From: Candidatus Omnitrophota bacterium
Lineage (GTDB): Bacteria; Omnitrophota; Gorgyraeia; Duberdicusellales; 4484-171
Assembly (NCBI GenBank): GCA_028717025.1
Contig: JAQUOR010000038.1
Span: 1-10,837 of the forward strand
Reading direction: 5' to 3'
Length of the DNA: 10,837 bases
In this document: in pieces, positions 6,239 through 10,837 of the stretch
Layout of the letters: the number at the start of each line of letters is the position of its first letter
Numbering within the stretch: the first letter of the stretch is position 1
The notes under the pieces: model-generated
Told to the model about the DNA's origin: nothing
What the model saw: only the letters and a program-made list of their open reading frames with translations
Databases searched by the model: none
Translations under genes and position numbers: made by a program

Positions 6239-7000
6239 ATGATTAAATTGGTATTATTACGACATGGTGAAAGTATTTGGAATTTAGAAAACAGGTTTAC
6301 CGGCTGGACCGATGTCGGTTTATCCGACAAAGGCACAAAAGAGGCCCATACTGCAGCTACGTGGCTCCTTAAAGAAGGATTTAGCTTTGATATTGCCTAT
6401 ACCTCGGTCTTAAAGCGCGCGATCAAAACGCTTTGGATAGTGCTTGAGGATATGGATCTAATGTGGATCCCGGTGCAGAATTCCTGGCGCTTGAATGAAC
6501 GCCACTATGGAGCGCTTCAGGGATTAAATAAATTGGAAATGGTAGAGAAATACGGAGAACAACAGGTGCTTATCTGGAGAAGAAGCTACGATACGCAGCC
6601 ACCCGCCTTAACCGCGGATGATGAGCGTTCTCCCGCAAAAGACCCTCGTTACCGGAGTTTAAAGAAAGAAGAAATACCTTTGACTGAATGCCTGAAAGAT
6701 ACCGTTGCCCGGTTTTTGCCTTATTGGCACAATACTATAGCGCCTACGCTTAAAGAAGGTAAACGCGTCATTATCGCCGCTCATGGCAATTCTTTACGAG
6801 CTCTGGTTAAATATCTTGATGATATTTCCGATAAAGAAATAGTTTCCCTTAATATTCCCACTGGAATACCCCTGGTCTATGAATTAGACGACAATCTAAA
6901 GCCTCTCGCAAAGAAACTTCTTACGGACCGCTATTTAGGCGACCCCGAAGTAATCAAGAAAGCAATCGATTCCGTAGCCAAACAGACAAAGAAAAAATAA
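6239..7000 (+). CDS. gpmA: 2,3-bisphosphoglycerate-dependent phosphoglycerate mutase
   Basis: This cytoplasmic enzyme interconverts 3-phosphoglycerate and 2-phosphoglycerate in glycolysis and gluconeogenesis through a phosphohistidine. Its 253 residues match the usual family length of about 230-250. The RHGE motif (R8, H9, G10, E11) carries the phosphorylated His9. Other family segments are FTGWTDVGLSDKG (20-32), YTSVLKRAIKTL (54-65), WRLNERHYGALQGLNK (83-98, with E87 as the likely acid/base), IWRRSYDTQPP (112-122), AHGNSLRALVK (181-191, with second active-site H182) and IPTGIPLVYELD (206-217). All expected catalytic residues are present. The C-terminal tail is a little extended and lysine-rich (KQTKKK). 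The ATG at 6239 follows AAAGGA (6228-6233). The gene is flanked by a repeat element upstream and a small orphan gene downstream, so it looks like a single-gene unit. No convincing promoter was found outside the repeat. Confidence 0.96.
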   Translation: MIKLVLLRHGESIWNLENRFTGWTDVGLSDKGTKEAHTAATWLLKEGFSFDIAYTSVLKRAIKTLWIVLEDMDLMWIPVQNSWRLNERHYGALQGLNKLEMVEKYGEQQVLIWRRSYDTQPPALTADDERSPAKDPRYRSLKKEEIPLTECLKDTVARFLPYWHNTIAPTLKEGKRVIIAAHGNSLRALVKYLDDISDKEIVSLNIPTGIPLVYELDDNLKPLAKKLLTDRYLGDPEVIKKAIDSVAKQTKKK

Positions 7001-7077
7001 ATTTCCCTCTGATCAACGGAAAATCGCTTTTTAGCTGACACAGAAGAATAGAAACAATAGACAGTGGGGGTAAACGG

Positions 7078-7380
7078 GTGTTTTCAGCTGTCTACCATGA
7101 AGGTGCGGGAGAGAAAGTATTTAAACATTGTGATGGAACTAGTTGGAAAAATATAGGCGGTAGTAAATTGGGAGCGGTAACAGTAACGTCGAAGCGTACA
7201 TTAAGTTCCGGGGGGAAATGTACCGGAGGAGCAGTGAGGGATAATGTCGTTGATTGTCCGGCAGGCACGGTGCTTACCGGGATAAGAATAGAAGAGGGAA
7301 CCGACCATTGCCCTCATTCCTGTAATTTTTATTCAAATGCCATTGTGAAATATGCTTTGATTTGCCGGGCAGTGGAATAA
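7078..7380 (+). CDS. Small cysteine-rich protein, possibly a 5'-truncated remnant
   Basis: I do not recognise a named family. The frame gives 100 residues with six Cys (18, 48, 60, 78, 82, 96). That even number suggests disulfides and an extracytoplasmic life, yet no signal peptide or membrane helix is present. The segment KHCDGTSWKNIGG (17-29) resembles the C-terminal segments of some pilin-like or surface proteins. The later CPAGTVLTGIRIEEG (60-74) with a closing YALICRAVE looks like the final strands of a small beta domain. The start is doubtful. GTG at 7078 follows a G-run (7066-7070), but the same frame continues upstream without a better start to a TGA at 7036-7038. The missing export signal makes a broken copy of a longer secreted protein at least as likely as an intact gene. 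Its insertion between two housekeeping genes would fit gene decay or transfer. Confidence 0.5.
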   Translation: MFSAVYHEGAGEKVFKHCDGTSWKNIGGSKLGAVTVTSKRTLSSGGKCTGGAVRDNVVDCPAGTVLTGIRIEEGTDHCPHSCNFYSNAIVKYALICRAVE

Positions 7381-7437
7381 ACCGATTCCTTCATAAAATA
7401 CCTGCCTTATTTTGTTGCTTACGATAAAATATAATCC

Positions 7438-9267
7438 ATGAAAAAATACGACAGCATAATTATCGGCGCGGGACACGCCGGCATTGAAGCAAGCTACGCA
7501 AGTGCTAAACTGGGTGCCTCAACGCTTCTTTTAACCTTATCCCTTGATGATATAGGTAAATTATCCTGCAATCCGGCAGTCGGCGGAGTTTCAAAGGGGC
7601 ATTTGGTCAGAGAAACCGATGCACTCGGAGGCTTAATTGCCAAGATCAGCGACGCCTGTGCCGTAAGTTATCGTGTTTTAAACAAAAGCAAAGGGTTAGC
7701 GGTACAGGCAACACGGGCGCAGGTGGATATGTTTTTATACCCTCGAGTTGCCAAAGGATTTTTGCAAAATTCGCCCAATTTAGAGATCCTGCAGGCAAAA
7801 GTAAACCGCATCCTTATAAGAAATAAAAAAATTACGGGCGTGGAAACTGATTTTGGACAAATGTTTCAAGCAAAAACAGTTATTGTCTGCGTGGGGACTT
7901 TTCTAAAAAGCACCATTCATATCGGTATGCACAGTTTTCCGGGCGGCAGGCTCTCTGAAGGTTCAAGCGATGAGCTTTTCAAAAGTATTCGTAGCTTAAA
8001 GCATACGCTTAAACATTTTAAGACAGGCACCTGCGCCAGGCTCGATAAACGCAGTATCGATTTCTCGAAAATGATCGAGCAACCCCCTGATATGGAAGCA
8101 GAGCCGTTTTCTTTTTCGAACGATACATTGCCCAAGGAACAGCTCAGCTGTTTTATTACCCATACAAACAATAAAACGCATAAAATAATTTTAAAGAATT
8201 TAAACCGCTCTCCTTTGTATACGGGTAAGATAAAGGCGCATGGCGTGCGTTATTGTCCCTCGCTTGAAGATAAAGTCGTAAAATTTAGAGATCATCCGCG
8301 GCATCAGATTTTTATTGAGCCCGCAGGCAGAGAGACGTTTGAAGTATATCCAAACGGCATTTCAACGTCACTTCCCTATGATGTGCAGCTTGATTTTATC
8401 CATACTATAGAAGGGCTTGAAAATGCAGCGATGCTTAGGCCGGGTTACGGCATAGAGCATGGTTTGATAGATGCGCGAGAGCTTTACCCGACCCTGGAAT
8501 CAAAATTAGTTGAGGGTCTTTACTTTGCGGGCCAGGTAAACGGCACTACCGGTTACGAAGAAGCAGCAGCACAGGGAATCATCGCCGGGATCAACGCCGC
8601 TTTAAAGATACAGAAGAAAAAACCTTTCATCGTACGCAGAGAGGATGCTTTTATAGGGGTTTTAATCGATGATTTGACTTCCAAAGGTACTGATGAACCA
8701 TACCGGATGTTTACTTCCCGCTCGGAATTTCGTCTTAGCTTACGCGAAAGCAACGCGGATACGAGGCTCTGTCCGTTTGCCTTTAGTTTAGGGCTTTTAA
8801 GCAAACAGGATTACCAGCGCACGCTGGATAAAAAGCGTACAATTGAGCAAACTATAAAAGTTTTAAAAAACAAAAGAGCTGTTTTTGGCGGAAGAAACAT
8901 TTCTCTTCATGACGCGTTAAAACAGCCCCAAGTAAGTTACCAGGACGTTGAACGGCATATGGATGAAAAAAATACCGACCGTGGCATTATCAAAGAGGTC
9001 CAGATACAGGTAAAATATGAAGGTTTTTTAAAACGCGAATCCATCTGGCTCAATGAACTAAAGAATCTGGATAAAATAAAAATACCGAAGATAAATTTTC
9101 GCTGCATTGCTTCTTTGTCCAGAGAGGTCGTTGAGAAAATGGAAAAGTTTAAACCCTCAACGCTGGGAGAAGCTTTGCGGATAAGCGGTATTACGCCTGC
9201 GGCGATATTGTCGATATACACCGTTATTAAAAACAAAAGGAATGGTAAGAGACGTAAATGGAATTAA
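7438..9267 (+). CDS. mnmG: tRNA uridine-5-carboxymethylaminomethyl modification enzyme MnmG (GidA)
   Basis: With MnmE (not in this window), MnmG installs the (carboxymethyl)aminomethyl group on U34 of certain tRNAs, using FAD, NADH and methylenetetrahydrofolate. The 609 residues align along the family. The FAD-binding loop GAGHAG is at 10-15, then SCNPAVGGVSKGHLV (43-57), ATRAQVD (91-97), RYCPSLEDKV (271-280, conserved Cys273), YPNGISTSLP (304-313), NGTTGYEEAAAQG (368-380), EPYRMFTSRSEFRL (420-433), VQIQVKYEGF (521-530) and ISGITPAAI (582-590). Two normally firm motifs differ: LKTGTPPR reads FKTGTCAR (194-201), and NASKGPAVRATRAQAD reads NKSKGLAVQATRAQVD. The ATG at 7438 fits the family N-terminus, but no Shine-Dalgarno is visible. 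The upstream bases are AT-rich with TAAAAT (7425-7430) and TATAAT (7430-7435), so a leaderless transcript is possible. A hairpin follows the stop. Confidence 0.96.
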   Translation: MKKYDSIIIGAGHAGIEASYASAKLGASTLLLTLSLDDIGKLSCNPAVGGVSKGHLVRETDALGGLIAKISDACAVSYRVLNKSKGLAVQATRAQVDMFLYPRVAKGFLQNSPNLEILQAKVNRILIRNKKITGVETDFGQMFQAKTVIVCVGTFLKSTIHIGMHSFPGGRLSEGSSDELFKSIRSLKHTLKHFKTGTCARLDKRSIDFSKMIEQPPDMEAEPFSFSNDTLPKEQLSCFITHTNNKTHKIILKNLNRSPLYTGKIKAHGVRYCPSLEDKVVKFRDHPRHQIFIEPAGRETFEVYPNGISTSLPYDVQLDFIHTIEGLENAAMLRPGYGIEHGLIDARELYPTLESKLVEGLYFAGQVNGTTGYEEAAAQGIIAGINAALKIQKKKPFIVRREDAFIGVLIDDLTSKGTDEPYRMFTSRSEFRLSLRESNADTRLCPFAFSLGLLSKQDYQRTLDKKRTIEQTIKVLKNKRAVFGGRNISLHDALKQPQVSYQDVERHMDEKNTDRGIIKEVQIQVKYEGFLKRESIWLNELKNLDKIKIPKINFRCIASLSREVVEKMEKFKPSTLGEALRISGITPAAILSIYTVIKNKRNGKRRKWN

Positions 9268-9279
9268 CAGTATTGTAAT

Positions 9280-9337
9280 ATCCCGACAGCTAAACACTTC
9301 GAAAATTTATACTAAATTTTCTTGTAGCTGTCGGGAT
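9280..9337 (+). terminator. Hairpin downstream of mnmG
   Basis: ATCCCGACAGCTA (9280-9292) and TAGCTGTCGGGAT (9325-9337) are perfect 13-bp inverted repeats. Nested inside are GAAAATTT (9301-9308) and AAATTTTC (9314-9321) around the loop ATACT. The structure begins 12 bases after the mnmG stop, where a transcript end is expected. No T-run follows, so if it terminates it is not a standard intrinsic terminator. It could instead stabilise the mRNA 3' end, or be a dispersed repeat. Confidence 0.5.
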
Positions 9338-9349
9338 CAATTCGACTAA

Positions 9350-9389
9350 ACGCTTTTTCCGCACTCTCTTCGGTCGCTTGAAAAAGCGT
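9350..9389 (+). promoter_or_regulatory. Leader hairpin upstream of the UPF0016 gene
   Basis: ACGCTTTTTC (9350-9359) and GAAAAAGCGT (9380-9389) form a perfect 10-bp stem closing a 20-base loop. ACT/AGT extend it beyond short bulges. It lies just before a strong Shine-Dalgarno (GAGGAGG, 9400-9406) and the UPF0016 start at 9412. Its place suggests a role in the leader, but I cannot match it to a known riboswitch. Confidence 0.4.
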
Positions 9390-9411
9390 AAGTCTCATTG
9401 AGGAGGATATC

Positions 9412-9684
9412 ATGAATTTTAAGGTTTTTTTTGCGGCGTTTAGCACTATTTTTGTGGCAGAGTTGTTTGACAAAACCGAACTTGCCGTTTTGTCTTTAGC
9501 AGCTAAAGAGAAGAGCAAGCTTGATATATTTCTGGGAGCTATGGCGGCATTTTTCGTTGCAACGCTGCTTGCGATACTTTTCGGCCATCTCCTTGAAAGA
9601 TTCGTTAATCCTAAAGTAATGCGTTATGTCAGCGCCTCGATATTCTTTGTCGCAGGAACGCTTATATTATTTGATAAACTTTGA
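9412..9684 (+). CDS. UPF0016/GDT1-type membrane protein, single-repeat form
   Basis: This 90-residue protein has three hydrophobic segments (about 3-17, 37-58 and 68-86). Its first segment ends in AELFDKTELAVLSLAA (16-31), which corresponds to the E-x-G-D-K-T motif of the UPF0016 (TMEM165/GDT1/MneA) family. Members export Mn2+ or exchange Ca2+/Mn2+ for protons. Full-length members have two such repeats. Short bacterial forms have one and are expected to pair with a second copy. Only one copy is visible here, and the glycine of the motif is Phe (residue 19), which is unusual for a residue beside the metal-binding Glu and Asp. The start follows GAGGAGG with five-base spacing. The stop codon lies directly against the repeat element at 9685. 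It may need a partner elsewhere in the genome. Metal specificity cannot be read from the sequence. Confidence 0.8.
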   Translation: MNFKVFFAAFSTIFVAELFDKTELAVLSLAAKEKSKLDIFLGAMAAFFVATLLAILFGHLLERFVNPKVMRYVSASIFFVAGTLILFDKL

Positions 9685-9800
9685 GGCGCAGATAAACGCA
9701 GATTCAAAGAACCTGCATTAAGGATTAAGGAACCTACGCAGATTCTCGCAGATAAATATTTTCTGTGTTAATCCGTTTTTAAATCCGTGTTCATCCGCGT
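9685..9800. repeat. Long imperfect inverted-repeat element, copy 2 (GCAGAT/ATCCGTGT family)
   Basis: This second member of the family at 6024-6218 fills the gap between the convergent UPF0016 and lpxB genes. Left units are GCGCAGAT (9686-9693) and ACGCAGATT (9696-9704). Right units are AATCCGTGT (about 9782-9790) and ATCCGCGT (9793-9800). Inside, ACGCAGATTCTCGCAGA (9736-9752) pairs with TCTGTGTTAATCCGT (about 9762-9776), apart from a small bulge and one short mismatch. The middle also has ATTAAGG twice in tandem (around 9718-9731), flanked by two AACCT copies. The element starts at the base after the UPF0016 stop and runs into the lpxB 3' end. It may act as a bidirectional transcript end. Confidence 0.7.
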
Positions 9801-10837
9801 AAGTCAAGATAGTCAGCGATAAAATCAGCAAATTTTTCAGTTGCGCCGTATGGCGAGAGTACTTCTTTTATTTTTTCCAATTCCTGCTTTAGCTGAGCAT
9901 ACTTTTTCGAATCGCGCATAATCATCAGGGTCTTTGCGGCAATAGTCTGTGGCGTGGCCTCGTCTTGCAGTAATTCTTCAATAACCCTTCGGCCTGCCAG
10001 AATATTTACCATACCGATAAATTCGGTTTTAACCATTGAGCGTAAAATATTCCAGGTAAGCGCATTGACTTTGTAGAGTATCAGAAAAGGTATTCCCAGG
10101 ATAGCGATCTCTACCGTTGCCGTTCCTGAAGAGGTAATGATGAATGCTGATTCCCGTAACGTTTGATAAGAGTGGTCAACGACTTCGATACTTTGCGATA
10201 GAGGTGCGTAAAAATCTTTTTCGATGTTTTCCGGCCGGATGATGCGGAAACGGTACCCTTCTAATTCTTGTTCCAGTATTTTTGTTGCGTCTACCATAAG
10301 CGGAAGGTGTTTTTTTATTTCGTTTTTCCGGGAGCCGGGCATAAGCGAAATTATTGGTTTCGTCTCCTCTTTTTTTTGCGGGATTATTTCAAGTAGAGGA
10401 TGACCGAAGTATTCTACTTGAAGGCCTTCTTTCTTGTAAAATTCCTGCTCGAATTTAAAAATTACCACCATTTTTTCACTATATGCTTTAATCTGGGCAA
10501 TGCGGTTTTTGCGCCAGGCCCAGACTTGAGGGCTGATATAGTAGAAGAGGGGATACTTTTTATTGAGGGTTTTTGCGAGTTTTAAGTTAAAATCAGGGAA
10601 ATCGATGAGAATGATTAAATCAGGTTTTATTTCCTCGATAGTACGCAGTGCCTGTTTAAATATTTTAAAGATCTTTCCAAGGTGTGCCAGTACTTCGATG
10701 ATCCCTGAGACTGAATGCGCCAGAAGATCTATCTTTTGAATGCAGTGCTGGGCGCAATGCGGGCCCGCGAAAGAAAACAATTCGATATCGCGGTATTTCT
10801 CTTTAAGTTTACGGCTTAGAAACCCGCCGTAAAGATC
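9791..10837 (-). CDS. lpxB: Lipid-A-disaccharide synthase, N-terminus outside window
   Basis: LpxB is a GT19 glycosyltransferase at the inner membrane. It joins lipid X to UDP-2,3-diacylglucosamine to form the lipid A disaccharide. The frame is open to the right edge, and 348 residues are visible. It starts in DLYGGFLSRKLKEKY, which matches the SGD-x-x-GA-x-L-x-x-LK region, so only about 10-20 N-terminal residues are missing. Family segments follow in order: FSFAGPHC, SGIIEVL, LIDFPDFNLKLA, YYISPQVWAWRKNRI, YFGHPLLEII, LMPGSRKNEI, SSGTATVEIAILGIPF and NILAGRRVIEELLQ. The usual FPFE reads FKFE. A TTG at 10778-10780 could be mistaken for a start, but the conserved region continues upstream of it. 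The final residues LRG and the TGA stop (9791-9793) lie at the end of the repeat element, so the C-terminus was probably set by its insertion or shared with it. The gene converges on the UPF0016 gene. Confidence 0.95.
   Translation of the reverse strand, partial: DLYGGFLSRKLKEKYRDIELFSFAGPHCAQHCIQKIDLLAHSVSGIIEVLAHLGKIFKIFKQALRTIEEIKPDLIILIDFPDFNLKLAKTLNKKYPLFYYISPQVWAWRKNRIAQIKAYSEKMVVIFKFEQEFYKKEGLQVEYFGHPLLEIIPQKKEETKPIISLMPGSRKNEIKKHLPLMVDATKILEQELEGYRFRIIRPENIEKDFYAPLSQSIEVVDHSYQTLRESAFIITSSGTATVEIAILGIPFLILYKVNALTWNILRSMVKTEFIGMVNILAGRRVIEELLQDEATPQTIAAKTLMIMRDSKKYAQLKQELEKIKEVLSPYGATEKFADFIADYLDLRG

Noticed and set aside
7002..7022. TTTCC/GGAAA hairpin after gpmA as a terminator
   Set aside because: The stem is only 5 bp with an 11-base loop, too weak to call despite a short T-run after it.
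7430..7435. TATAAT as the -10 of mnmG
   Set aside because: It ends two bases before the ATG, so transcription from it would start inside the coding region. No -35 at suitable spacing was found.
10778..10780. TTG as the lpxB start codon
   Set aside because: The conserved LpxB sequence (DLYGGFLSRKLKEKY) continues upstream of it to the window edge, so the true start is outside.

Overview
This window looks like a piece of a diderm (Gram-negative) bacterial chromosome. It carries the 3' end of a lipid A acyltransferase gene at the left edge and most of lpxB at the right edge. Between them lie housekeeping genes (class II ribonucleotide reductase, cofactor-dependent phosphoglycerate mutase, MnmG), two sugar-type regulators (ROK and LacI families), a membrane-anchored coiled-coil protein and a small UPF0016 membrane protein. 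Moderate GC content, loosely clustered unrelated genes and repeated GCAGAT/ATCTGTGT intergenic elements would fit an uncultured lineage such as Omnitrophota. That placement is inference, because no rRNA or other marker gene is present.

Layout, left to right. 1-204: end of an LpxL/HtrB-type acyltransferase. 312-1277: ROK-family protein lacking several kinase and zinc motifs. 1312-2490: N-terminally anchored coiled-coil protein with its own promoter overlapping the ROK gene end. 2503-2543: strong stem-loop. 2574-3572: LacI-type regulator. 3570-3650: two NrdR-box-like palindromes 31 bp apart, followed by a near-consensus sigma-70 promoter. 3722-6022: B12-dependent ribonucleotide reductase (nrdJ). 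6024-6218: long structured inverted-repeat element. 6239-7000: gpmA. 7078-7380: small cysteine-rich orphan, perhaps a 5'-truncated remnant. 7438-9267: mnmG without a visible Shine-Dalgarno. 9280-9389: two hairpins. 9412-9684: half-size UPF0016/GDT1-type transporter. 9685-9800: second copy of the inverted-repeat element, filling the gap between convergent genes and supplying the last codons of lpxB. 9791-10837 (minus): lpxB, running off the right edge.

The genes do not form one pathway. The best-supported regulatory story is at nrdJ, where the sequence predicts NrdR control of dNTP synthesis. The most unusual material is intergenic: the paired structured repeats and the hairpins around mnmG and the UPF0016 gene. 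I see no CRISPR array, transposase, phage gene, tRNA or rRNA, and no clear evidence of a wholly new multi-gene system.
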